Assembly: GCF_003337565.1 (NCBI RefSeq)
Contig: NZ_QPJL01000011.1
Span: 1-64,000, forward strand
Origin: Paracoccus lutimaris
GTDB taxonomy: Bacteria; Pseudomonadota; Alphaproteobacteria; Rhodobacterales; Rhodobacteraceae
Length of the DNA stretch: 64,000 bases
Direction: 5' to 3'
In this document: piece by piece, positions 53,795 through 60,999 of the stretch
Layout of the letters: every line of letters begins with the position of its first letter
Position numbering within the stretch: the stretch's first letter is position 1
Notes under the pieces: generated by a model
Seen by the model: the letters and a program-made list of their open reading frames with translations, nothing else
Databases searched by the model: none
Told to the model about the DNA's origin: nothing
Translations under genes and position numbers: made by a program

Positions 53795-54486
53795 CAGCGC
53801 CGCGCCTCCATCCGCCGCGCCAGCCACTCCGAGACCAGCACCGCCCCGATGGCAATGACGACCGAGACCAGCACCAGCCGCATCGCCTGCGCCTCGCCCG
53901 AAGGCACCTGCAGAAGCGCATAGATGGCTGAGGGCAGGGTCTGGGTCTGGCCCGGAATATTCGAGACAAAGGTGATGGTGGCGCCGAACTCGCCCATGGC
54001 CTTGGCAAAGCCCAGCGTGGCGCCGGCCAGCATGGCGGGCAGGATTAGCGGCAGGGTCACGGTCAGGAAAATCCAGATGCGCGGCGCGCCCAGCGTGGCG
54101 GCGGCCTGCTCCAGCCGCGGATCGACGGATTCAAAGCCCAGCCGGATGGTGCGCACCATCAGCGGAAAGGCCATGATCGCCGCAGCCAGCGCCGCACCCG
54201 TCCAGCGAAAGGCAAAGGTGATGCCCAAAGGTTGCAGCAGGCTGCCGATGGGGCCCTGGGTGCCAAAGGTCAGCAACAGCAGATAGCCGGTGACGACCGG
54301 CGGCAGGACCAGCGGCAGATGGACGATCCCGCTCAGCAACCCATGGCCCGGAAAGCGCCGCCGCGCCAAAAGCCATGCGACAGCAATGGCAAAGGGCAGG
54401 CTGGCCAGCATGGCCACGCCCGCCACCCGCAGCGACAGGCGGACGGCCTGCCATTCCTGCGGGCCAAGCCAGTCGGTCAGGGTCAT
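53794..54486 (-). CDS. modB: molybdate ABC transporter permease ModB
   Basis: 230 residues with five or six helices (first LRVAGVAMLASLPFAIAVAW) and the permease EAA loop EQAAATLGAPRIWIFLTVTL, with GFAKAMGEFGATITFVSN as the ModB/CysT signature. Overlaps modA (four bases) upstream and modC (one base) downstream. Confidence 0.93.
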   Translation of the reverse strand: MTLTDWLGPQEWQAVRLSLRVAGVAMLASLPFAIAVAWLLARRRFPGHGLLSGIVHLPLVLPPVVTGYLLLLTFGTQGPIGSLLQPLGITFAFRWTGAALAAAIMAFPLMVRTIRLGFESVDPRLEQAAATLGAPRIWIFLTVTLPLILPAMLAGATLGFAKAMGEFGATITFVSNIPGQTQTLPSAIYALLQVPSGEAQAMRLVLVSVVIAIGAVLVSEWLARRMEARR

Positions 54487-55232
54487 GGTCGGACGGTAAA
54501 TCCTTGCGCTTCAAAGACCGCTTTTGCCGGTTCCTGCGACAGGCTGTCAAGGAAGGCGGCGGCCTGCGGCGTGTCGGCACTGCTGGTCACAGCGGCGGGA
54601 TAGGTGATCGGCTTGTGGCTGTCTTCGGGGAATGTCGCGACGACGCCGACGCCGGGCTCGGCCACCGCATCGCTGCCATAGACGATGCCCAGAGGCGCCT
54701 CGCCGGTTGCGACCAGCTTCAGCGCGGCGCGGACATTGTCGGCCTGCGCGACCTGCGCCTCGACCTCTGGCCACAGGTTCAGCGAGATCAGCGCCTCTTT
54801 GCCATATTGCCCGGCGGGCACGGAATCGACCAGCGCCATAGCCAGCTTGGCATCGCCCAAAAGCGCGGGCAGGTCGGCAATCGGCGCCTCGGCAGGCGTG
54901 CCGGTCCCGACCAGCACCAGCGTATTGCCTAGCAGATCGCGGCGCGTGGCCGGGTCGATACTGCCGGTTTCCTGCACCGCATCCATCCAGCCGGTCGAGG
55001 CCGAGATGAACAGATCCGCCGGTGCCCCCTGCTGGATCTGCTTGGCCAGTTGCGAACTGCCGGCATAGGAAATCACCACCGTATCGCCATGGGCGGTCTG
55101 CCAGTCCGCCGCGATCTGGTCCAGCGCGGTTTTCAGGCTGGCGGCGGCAAAGACCGTGATCTCATCGGCTTGGGCGGCGGGGGCAAGGGCGATCAGGGCG
55201 GCAATCAGCGGCAGGCGCATGGGCGGATCCAT
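54483..55232 (-). CDS. modA: molybdate ABC transporter binding protein ModA
   Basis: 249 residues from the ATG at 55232; the ATG at 55220 (MRLPLIAALIALAP) is equally good and I cannot decide. Signal peptide ends near APAAQADE. ModA ligand-site patterns: VFAAASLKTALDQIAADW, SYAGSSQLAKQIQQGAPADL, and IVYGSDAVAEPGVGVVATFP. Periplasmic receptor for molybdate/tungstate. First structural gene of the transporter; two ModE-like boxes lie directly upstream. Confidence 0.92.
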   Translation of the reverse strand: MDPPMRLPLIAALIALAPAAQADEITVFAAASLKTALDQIAADWQTAHGDTVVISYAGSSQLAKQIQQGAPADLFISASTGWMDAVQETGSIDPATRRDLLGNTLVLVGTGTPAEAPIADLPALLGDAKLAMALVDSVPAGQYGKEALISLNLWPEVEAQVAQADNVRAALKLVATGEAPLGIVYGSDAVAEPGVGVVATFPEDSHKPITYPAAVTSSADTPQAAAFLDSLSQEPAKAVFEAQGFTVRP

Positions 55233-55233
55233 C

Positions 55234-55255
55234 GTTATGTTTCCACGGACATAAC
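55234..55255. promoter_or_regulatory. ModE box, proximal
   Basis: GTTATGT at 55234-55240, 8-base spacer, ACATAAC at 55249-55255: perfect 7+7 inverted repeat of the CGTTAT-ATAACG type bound by ModE. It abuts the modA ATG at 55232, so bound repressor would sit on the beginning of the gene, favouring the later ATG or action on elongation. Confidence 0.7.
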
Positions 55256-55278
55256 CAGTCATGCCGATGCAAGGCAAG

Positions 55279-55302
55279 CGTTATTTACCCTTGAACATAA
55301 CG
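55279..55302. promoter_or_regulatory. ModE box, distal, overlapping the modE stop
   Basis: CGTTAT at 55279-55284 and ATAACG at 55297-55302 around a 12-base centre; perfect match to the ends of the ModE consensus CGTTATATA-TATATAACG. It overlaps the last codons of modE and lies 47-70 bases upstream of modA, where a promoter would be. Together with the proximal box it implies repression of modABC when molybdate is plentiful. Confidence 0.75.
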
Positions 55303-55641
55303 CTGCGCCGCCCGCAGGCGCTGCAACTGCCCGGCGCCCTGATCGCGCAGCAATTCCTCAAGCGCGCGGTAATCGGCCAGCACGCTGCGGCCCAGATCGG
55401 TCAGCGCCGCGCCACCACCCTTGGCGCCACCCCGGCTGCTGTCCACCAACGGCGCGGCGAAATGCCCGTTCATCTCCTCGACCAGGGACCAGGCGCGGCG
55501 ATAGCTCATCCCCATGCGCCGCCCGGCAGCCGAGATCGAGCCCTCCTCAGCAATGCCTTGCAAGAGATCCGCCTTGCCTCGGCCAAAGGTCAGGCCGGAT
55601 TCGAAATGCAGCCGCAGGCTGAGCCTTGGGTCATCGGTCAT
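55285..55641 (-). CDS. modE: ModE-type regulator, DNA-binding domain only
   Basis: 118 residues. The winged helix-turn-helix of ModE: GIAEEGSISAAGRRMGMSYR, then RAWSLVEEMNGHFAAPLVDS and GGAKGGGAALTDLGRSVL. The molybdate-binding di-Mop domain of E. coli ModE (262 residues) is absent. It lies just upstream of modA on the same strand and ends within a ModE box. A single-domain regulator must sense molybdate through another protein, or act differently. Confidence 0.85.
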   Translation of the reverse strand: MTDDPRLSLRLHFESGLTFGRGKADLLQGIAEEGSISAAGRRMGMSYRRAWSLVEEMNGHFAAPLVDSSRGGAKGGGAALTDLGRSVLADYRALEELLRDQGAGQLQRLRAAQRYVQG

Positions 55642-55750
55642 GGGCCGGTCCTGTCATATTGTCGCAGGGTCGCGAGCACGCCGCTCTTTTCCATGCGCGA
55701 TTGAAGGGCTACCAGTAACAAGATTTCAATGGAAATTCTGGGGGAGAACC

Positions 55751-56932
55751 ATGTCGGAGAATGAAATCGTCATCCTGTCGGGTGCACGCACGGCCATCGG
55801 CACCTTTGGCGGCAGCCTTGCCGCCGTGCCACCGATCGAGCTGGCCGCCACCGTCACCCGCGCCGCGATCGAGCGCGCCGGCATCAGCCCCGATCGCATT
55901 GGCACCGTGGTCTTTGGCCATGTCCTGAACACCGAGCCGCGCGACATGTATCTGTCCCGCGTCGCCATGCTGGATGCGGGCGTCCCAAACACCACGCCGG
56001 CGATGAATGTGAACCGGCTTTGCGGCTCGGGCGCGCAGGCCATCGTCTCGGCCACGCAGGCGCTGCTGTTGGGTGATGCCGATTTCGCCGTCGCGGGCGG
56101 CGCGGAATCGATGAGCCGCGCGCCCTATGCGGTGCCCTCGGCACGGTTCGGTGCCAAGATGGGCGATGTGCAGATGCTGGACATGATGGTGGGTGCGTTG
56201 ACATGCCCGATGGGCACCGGCCATATGGGTGTCACCGCCGAGAACGTCGCGCGCGAGCATGACATCTCGCGTCAGGCGCAGGACGAATTCGCGCTGGAAA
56301 GCCAGAAACGCGCCGCGAATGCCATTGCGCAGGGCTATTTCAAGGAGCAGATCGTCCCGATCGAGATCAAGACCCGCAAGGGCGTCGTCGCTTTCGACAC
56401 CGACGAGCACCCCAAGGCCACCGATCTGGACAAGCTGGCGGGGCTGCGGCCGGCCTTTCAAAAGGACGGAACCGTAACGGCGGGCAATGCCTCGGGCATC
56501 AATGACGGCGCCGGCGCCATCGTTCTGGCGCGCGCCGAGGCGGCGAAGGCTGCAGGCGCGAAACCCCTGTTCCGCGTCCTTGGCTACGCGGTCGCGGGCG
56601 TGCGCCCCGAGGTCATGGGCATCGGCCCGGTCCCGGCGGTCGAGGCGCTGCTGGCGCGCACGGGCCTGAAGATCGGCGATTTCGACGTGATCGAGTCGAA
56701 CGAAGCCTTTGCCGCGCAGGCGCTGGCGGTGAACAAGGGGCTGGGCCTCGAATCGGCCAAGGTGAACCCGAATGGCGGCGCCATCGCGCTGGGCCATCCG
56801 GTTGGCGCGACCGGCGCCATCGTCACCGTCAAGGCCATGTACGAGCTGATGCGGACCGGCGGCCGCAAGGGGCTGATCACCATGTGCATCGGTGGCGGTC
56901 AGGGCATAGCGCTGGCGATCGAGCGCATCTGA
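55751..56932 (+). CDS. acetyl-CoA acetyltransferase (thiolase)
   Basis: 393 residues from the ATG at 55751. Nucleophile Cys91 in NVNRLCGSGAQAIVS; His near 349 in GGAIALGHPVGATGA; second Cys near 379 in TMCIGGGQGIALAI. Biosynthetic thiolase type (AtoB/PhaA-like, about 392 residues) joining two acetyl-CoA, or degrading 3-ketoacyl-CoA. No phaB or partner next to it. Hairpins follow at 56945 and 56992. The upstream reading frame to 55514 is not used. Confidence 0.93.
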   Translation: MSENEIVILSGARTAIGTFGGSLAAVPPIELAATVTRAAIERAGISPDRIGTVVFGHVLNTEPRDMYLSRVAMLDAGVPNTTPAMNVNRLCGSGAQAIVSATQALLLGDADFAVAGGAESMSRAPYAVPSARFGAKMGDVQMLDMMVGALTCPMGTGHMGVTAENVAREHDISRQAQDEFALESQKRAANAIAQGYFKEQIVPIEIKTRKGVVAFDTDEHPKATDLDKLAGLRPAFQKDGTVTAGNASGINDGAGAIVLARAEAAKAAGAKPLFRVLGYAVAGVRPEVMGIGPVPAVEALLARTGLKIGDFDVIESNEAFAAQALAVNKGLGLESAKVNPNGGAIALGHPVGATGAIVTVKAMYELMRTGGRKGLITMCIGGGQGIALAIERI

Positions 56933-56944
56933 GGCAAGCTGCAA

Positions 56945-56969
56945 CCCGGCCTCGTCATCCGAGGCCGGG
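56945..56969 (+). terminator. hairpin terminator after the thiolase gene
   Basis: CCCGGCCTCG at 56945-56954, loop TCATC, CGAGGCCGGG at 56960-56969: perfect 10-bp stem 12 bases past the stop. It is followed by GCTCCCGTTTG, only a short T run. Confidence 0.6.
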
Positions 56970-56991
56970 GCTCCCGTTTGCGCGGTTGGCT

Positions 56992-57050
56992 GGATATTTG
57001 AATGAAGAAGAAAGCCGGGCCTGTTTGATTTCTTCTTCATCTAAATATCC
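56992..57050. repeat. long imperfect inverted repeat, A/T-rich arms
   Basis: GGATATTTGAATGAAGAAGA (and AA) at 56992-57013 against its complement at 57029-57050, 20 of 22 positions pairing, with a 15-base GC-rich loop. The arms are strikingly A/T- and purine-rich in this GC-rich genome. Position after a thiolase gene and before a minus-strand transcript end suggests a dispersed intergenic palindrome or a two-way terminator; several copies per genome would show which. Confidence 0.7.
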
Positions 57051-57107
57051 ATGCCGGGCCCGCGCATGGGAGTGAAGGTTTCCAGGCCGGGCCGGGTCTT
57101 GAATACA

Positions 57108-57147
57108 AGGGAAAATAGAACGAGCCGTTCCGGGCGGGAACGGCTCG
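57108..57147 (-). terminator. terminator of the minus-strand transcript
   Basis: CGAGCCGTTCC at 57121-57131 and GGAACGGCTCG at 57137-57147 (11-bp perfect stem, 5-base loop). On the minus strand it is followed by TTCTATTTTCCC, a T-rich tail. It ends the RNA that begins upstream of the 18-codon ORF (57280) or in the transporter gene at 57342-57956. Confidence 0.8.
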
Positions 57148-57300
57148 CGAGATCTACGGAGATGGTCCGGTTAGGGTTGGTGCCCACCGTCCCAGCCAGG
57201 GTTTACGACCCTTGGGGTTGCCCTTAGGCCACGGCCCCCCTGACTGTCCCGACACCTCTCTCCAATATCACTCTCGACACTGGACCACCTCCTTTCAATG
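57148..57300 (-). ncRNA. candidate structured RNA carrying an 18-codon ORF
   Basis: Minus-strand region between the transporter stop and a strong terminator. It contains local hairpins (CCAAGGG/CCCTGG with one bulge around 57205-57224; GGTG...CACC around 57178-57190), and GGTGGTCC near the ribosome site (about 57287-57280) can pair with GGACCATC at about 57161-57168. Together this looks like a folded leader or small RNA rather than unused spacer. No known RNA family was recognised (it lacks the SRP GGAAG...GCAGC motif and other marks). Confidence 0.45.
57224..57280 (-). CDS. 18-residue mini-ORF with very strong ribosome site
   Basis: GTG start at 57280, stop TAA at 57226-57224, product MSRVILERGVGTVRGAVA. 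It is preceded by GAAAGGAGGTGGTCC, which complements the 3' end of 16S rRNA at 14 of 15 positions (only the G in GGTCC differs from GATCC), far stronger than any other ribosome site here. Spacing from AGGAGG to GTG is 7 bases. It may be a real micro-protein, a leader peptide, or a ribosome-binding RNA; the sequence cannot settle this. Confidence 0.5.
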   Translation of the reverse strand: MSRVILERGVGTVRGAVA

Positions 57301-57341
57301 TGTTGCCGTATGAGGTGAGCCTGCCATAGAAGTATGAACAG

Positions 57342-57956
57342 TCAATTAATTTGCGCGCGGCGTTCTATTAAATTTCCGACGAGGATGCGGAAAGGGACAA
57401 GCGCAAGCACCGCCTGCGCCAGTTTGACCAGCCAATCGGCAACTGCCAGCGAAACCCACAGCGGCATGATGGGACCGCTTCCCAGCAGCGGAACCTGTTC
57501 ATTTGCCCAAGAAACATCGTCATTGGGGAAGAAGGGGGCCAGTTCTGCGGCAAAGGCGATGCTGAAAAAAACGGCAGTATCCAGCACCGATCCGACCAGA
57601 CTGGCCGCTAGGGGTGGTAGCCACCAGTTGTATTTTCGCAACTGGTTGAAGACGGCGATGTCGATCAGCTGGGCCGACAGGAAGGCCGCGCCCGAAGCGA
57701 TGGCGATGCGCAGCGTGGTCTTGTCAAAGCCTGCGGCGATCAGCGAGCACAGGACGCCGGTGACGAAACCGGCCAGCACGACGCGGCGCGCGGCCTGCGT
57801 GCCATAGACGCGGTTCATGACGTCGGTCACGAGGAAGGCGACGGGATAAGTCAGCGCCCCCCAGGTCAGCCAATTGCCCAGCTGATACTGTACGAGGATG
57901 TTCGAGGCCACGACGATGATGGCCATGGCGAAGACGCCAGGAAGAATGCGGGGCAT
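57342..57956 (-). CDS. queuosine-precursor transporter, YhhQ/VUT family
   Basis: 204 residues, about six helices (first GVFAMAIIVVASNILVQYQL). Family pattern WLTWGALTYPVAFLVTDVMN and RVYGTQAARRVVLAGF near the N-terminus, RNQLRKYNWWLPPLA-like DIAVFNQLRKYNWWLPPLAA, and SLVGSVLDTAVFFSIAF. Imports queuine or preQ precursors for tRNA modification. No preQ1 riboswitch that I could recognise upstream; a plain sigma-70-type promoter is at 58009-58037. Confidence 0.88.
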   Translation of the reverse strand: MPRILPGVFAMAIIVVASNILVQYQLGNWLTWGALTYPVAFLVTDVMNRVYGTQAARRVVLAGFVTGVLCSLIAAGFDKTTLRIAIASGAAFLSAQLIDIAVFNQLRKYNWWLPPLAASLVGSVLDTAVFFSIAFAAELAPFFPNDDVSWANEQVPLLGSGPIMPLWVSLAVADWLVKLAQAVLALVPFRILVGNLIERRAQIN

Positions 57957-58008
57957 GGTGGGTCCGTTTTACAAGGTAGCGGAGACTCGGCCCGATGGGG
58001 GCAAGGCG

Positions 58009-58037
58009 GAATAGGTCCGCAAACCCGCTTTTGTCAA
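58009..58037 (-). promoter_or_regulatory. probable promoter of the YhhQ-type transporter gene
   Basis: TTGACA at 58037-58032, 17-base spacer, CTATTC at 58014-58009, read on the minus strand, about 50 bases before the ATG at 57956. The perfect -35 box is rare in this GC-rich window. Confidence 0.65.
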
Positions 58038-58049
58038 CGGTTTTCGGGA

Positions 58050-59186
58050 TCAGGCCAGCGTGGCCAAGGCGATTTCGACCGCGAATGCGCCGTTCATGCC
58101 CTCGACGGCGGTGTTTGTCAGTGCGACCAGCGAGCGGCCGCGCGAGGGATCGACGATCCAGCTATGGCCATAAATGCCGCCCCAACTGAGACAACCCTGC
58201 GGCAGGCTGCCCTCGGGGCGGTCGGGTGTCGCGCGGACAGCGCCGGCCCAGGCATGGCCCCAGCCGGGGCCGCGCATCGGGTGGCGCTGGTCGCCGATGC
58301 GGTTGCGGTGCGCCTCAAGCCGGATGCGGTCGCTGAGGAAACTGCCCTCGCGCAGGGTTTCCAGCAGGGTCAGCGCGGCCTCGGCGGTGCCGGCCATGCC
58401 GCCGCCGCCCGAAGGGTAGGCCTCAGGGTCGAAGATGCGGGCGGGCAGAAAGCTGTAGGCCTGGCCCGGCGTCAGCGGGTTGTCGACGCGGGTCAGGCCG
58501 CGCATCCGCTGCGGCTCGGGGCGGCTGTCCGCGTAATTCGCGGCCAGTCGCGCGGGGTCGGGGGCGCTGAAGGCGGCCTCGATGCCCAGGGGGCCGGTGA
58601 CCAGGCGTGCCATCGCCTCTTGCAGGGGCATGTCGGTTGCGGCCTCGATCACCGCGCCCAGCACGTCGGTCGCCACCGAATAGCGCCAACGCGTGCCCGG
58701 TGCGCGGTCCAGCGGCACCGACGTGATGCGGCGCAGGTTCTCGGCCAGCGGGATGCCGGTATCGCCAATCCCGTCCGAGACGCCGGCGCGGGCATAGGGT
58801 CCGTCATCCGGCTGGTTGAAGCCGTAATCGAGGCCCGCGAGATGCGACATCAGCTGATCGACGGTGATCAGGGGCTGGGTGCCATCGGGCAGGCGCGGGG
58901 TGAAATCGGGCAGCCAGCGCGTCACCGGATCCTCGGGTGAAAGCCGGCCCTGATCCATCAGCCGCAGCGCCGCCACAGTGGTGAAGGGCTTCGAGACCGA
59001 GGCATAGCGAAACCACGCGCCGGGCTGCATCGGCCGGCCGGCCTCGCGGTCGGCCAGACCGGCATGGCGGGCATGGATCACGCGGCCCGCCTCGGCCAGC
59101 AGGACCGCGCAGCCGATGACGCGTTTTTCGGTCAGGGCGCTGTCGATGGCGCGGTCAAGCGCGGCGATGACCCGCGGTGCCGTCAT
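58050..59186 (-). CDS. serine hydrolase, beta-lactamase class C family
   Basis: 378 residues. SxxK motif SVSK at 63-66 in RYASVSKPFTTVAAL; YxN-like Tyr in RYSVATDVLGAVIE; C-terminal WGGIYGHSWIVDPSRGRSLV takes the place of the KTG box (HSW). Esterase or peptidase-like members of this family carry exactly this pattern, and no signal peptide is seen, so it is likely cytoplasmic. Its ATG overlaps the stop of the next gene upstream (59183) by four bases. Substrate unknown. Confidence 0.85.
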   Translation of the reverse strand: MTAPRVIAALDRAIDSALTEKRVIGCAVLLAEAGRVIHARHAGLADREAGRPMQPGAWFRYASVSKPFTTVAALRLMDQGRLSPEDPVTRWLPDFTPRLPDGTQPLITVDQLMSHLAGLDYGFNQPDDGPYARAGVSDGIGDTGIPLAENLRRITSVPLDRAPGTRWRYSVATDVLGAVIEAATDMPLQEAMARLVTGPLGIEAAFSAPDPARLAANYADSRPEPQRMRGLTRVDNPLTPGQAYSFLPARIFDPEAYPSGGGGMAGTAEAALTLLETLREGSFLSDRIRLEAHRNRIGDQRHPMRGPGWGHAWAGAVRATPDRPEGSLPQGCLSWGGIYGHSWIVDPSRGRSLVALTNTAVEGMNGAFAVEIALATLA

Positions 59187-60124
59187 TCCGTGACCCGGTA
59201 TTCGACCAGTTCCGTGCGTTGCAGCATGCCGAAATTGTCGTCCGAAATCATGGTCAGGCGGATGCCCTGGCCGTCATGCCAGACCGAGATGCCCTCAAGG
59301 TTGTCATATTGCAGCGGGCGGGAGTCCAGCAGCACGGCCTCGTTCGAGATGCCGTTTTCAGAAAGGTCAAAGCGGCGGACGCGGCTGCGAAAGCCCAGAA
59401 GGCCCTTGAAGTCGCGCTCCAGCAGGTAAAAGCGCCCGTCCGGGCCGATATCGGCGGCGACCGCCAGCCAGTCACCGCTGCGCGGGATGGAAAACGGCTG
59501 GTCCCATGCGCCGTTTCGCATGCGCCAGACCGGGAAGGGCCGCGTCATCTCGCCCGAGCGCTCGGGCAGGGTCAGCAATGTGCCGTCCGGGGTGACCGCC
59601 AGCGCCTCGAACGAGGAATTGCGCTGCATGGACTTGAATTCAGGCGGCCGGGGCAGGGGCTGGGCAAGGCTGTCGGGCGTGTCATAGCGCACGACGCGGG
59701 TCAGCCCCTCGAAGCTGACCCAGATGGTGCCGTCGGCGCCGACGGCAAGGCCTTCGCTGTCACCCTGCCAGCCGGGTTGCAGCCATTTGCCCTTGCTGTC
59801 CAGAAGATGCGCGCGGCCAGCCGGTTCCAAAGCGCTGATGCGGCCCTCGGCATCGCGTTCGATGCTGCCCCAGCGGATCGAGGAGCGGTCGGACAGGGCG
59901 GTAAAGCTGCGGCCGTCCGGACTGATCTCGATCCCGGAAAAGCCGCCGAATTCTTCGTCGTCCATGGACCAGACATAGGTCCCGACATGCTCGGCGCGCG
60001 GCACGGAGGCGGCAGGCGCGACGGGCGCCGGATCGGCCGCGCAGGCCGATGAGCCGGAAATCAGCAGCGCCGCAACGGCAAGGGCGCCCAGGTGGCGAAG
60101 CCGCCCGGTCGTGCCTTGATCCAT
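59183..60124 (-). CDS. esterase-like-activity-of-phytase family lipoprotein
   Basis: 313 residues from the ATG at 60124. Lipobox LISGSSACAAD suggests a lipoprotein with Cys near 25. The body has blade-like patterns of the esterase-like activity of phytase family (beta-propeller): FGGFSGIEISPDGRSFTALS, GQGIRLTMISDDNF and SLEAL-type NSSFEALAVTPDGTLLTLPE. Function unknown. The stop overlaps the serine hydrolase start. Confidence 0.82.
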   Translation of the reverse strand: MDQGTTGRLRHLGALAVAALLISGSSACAADPAPVAPAASVPRAEHVGTYVWSMDDEEFGGFSGIEISPDGRSFTALSDRSSIRWGSIERDAEGRISALEPAGRAHLLDSKGKWLQPGWQGDSEGLAVGADGTIWVSFEGLTRVVRYDTPDSLAQPLPRPPEFKSMQRNSSFEALAVTPDGTLLTLPERSGEMTRPFPVWRMRNGAWDQPFSIPRSGDWLAVAADIGPDGRFYLLERDFKGLLGFRSRVRRFDLSENGISNEAVLLDSRPLQYDNLEGISVWHDGQGIRLTMISDDNFGMLQRTELVEYRVTE

Positions 60125-60135
60125 GCGGCCCCGCT

Positions 60136-60999
60136 TTATCTTGCGGTGGCGACTGCCTGACATTGGCGGGGCATCTCACTGAGGCGGAAGCTGCGGGGAT
60201 GGCGGTAATTCGGATCGGGCTTGGCCGGTTTCACGCGGCTGGGGTCGATGCGGTTCTTGATCCATTCGGCGGCCTCGGCGCAGCCGTCACCGGCGGGCGG
60301 CGGGTCCTGCTGCTGGCAGACCGAGCCAGCCGGGCAGGCCAGCCGGACATGGAAGTGATAGTCGTGATTGCCGATCGGGCGCACCTTGCGCAGCCATGCG
60401 CGGTTGCCGCGCTCGGCATTGCACATTTCGACCTTGGCGACCGGATCGACAAAGATGCGCTCGACGCGCGGATCGCGGGCGGCGGCGCGGATGATCGCCA
60501 TGTGGCTGCCGCTCCACAGGCCCGAGGGCGCGGTGCCGGCGCGGTTCACCACCGATTGCGACGAGATCTTTTCGCGCTGCGCCCGGCTGAGGTTCAGGCT
60601 GGCGGGCGGCAGCATCCAGATATCGGCGTCCAGCCCCATCTGGTGGCTGGCATGGCCCGAAACCATCGGGCCGCCGCGCGGCTGGCTCATGTCGCCGATG
60701 TAAAGCCCCTGCCAGCCGGCCTGCTGGGCCGCCTGCGACAGGCCGATCAGAAAGCTGACCAGTTCCGGATGGCCCCAGTTGCGGCCGCGCGACAGGCGCA
60801 TCGCCTGCCAGCTGGGGCCGGATTCGGGCAGTTGGACCGCGCCCGAGACGCAGCCCTTGGAATAAAAGCCGATGGCGGCAGGGGCGCCTCCGGTCGGGCC
60901 GGGGGCGGAGCCAAAGACGTCCTTGGCCAGCGGGTCGGCCTGCGCCACGCCAAGGGTGGCCAGCGCCACGACGGCGGCGGTCAGGAATTTGCGGATCAC
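60136..60999 (-). CDS. mepA: penicillin-insensitive murein endopeptidase MepA
   Basis: 287 residues from a GTG at 60999 overlapping the stop of the MFS gene (GTGA); a longer frame to 62052 is only the shadow of that gene. Signal peptide FLTAAVVALATLGVAQA. LAS-type zinc motifs: VSGHASHQMGLDADIWM (H...D) and GNHDYHFHVRLACP (HxH). Cuts D-alanyl-meso-DAP cross-links. Four-Cys disulfide pattern as in MepA (KGCVSGA, EMCNAE, LACP, VCQQ). Confidence 0.92.
   Translation of the reverse strand: MIRKFLTAAVVALATLGVAQADPLAKDVFGSAPGPTGGAPAAIGFYSKGCVSGAVQLPESGPSWQAMRLSRGRNWGHPELVSFLIGLSQAAQQAGWQGLYIGDMSQPRGGPMVSGHASHQMGLDADIWMLPPASLNLSRAQREKISSQSVVNRAGTAPSGLWSGSHMAIIRAAARDPRVERIFVDPVAKVEMCNAERGNRAWLRKVRPIGNHDYHFHVRLACPAGSVCQQQDPPPAGDGCAEAAEWIKNRIDPSRVKPAKPDPNYRHPRSFRLSEMPRQCQAVATAR

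Noticed and set aside
57957-58049. Possible preQ1 riboswitch before the queuosine-precursor transporter gene
   Set aside because: No preQ1-I or preQ1-II conserved core seen; a normal -35/-10 promoter explains the region.
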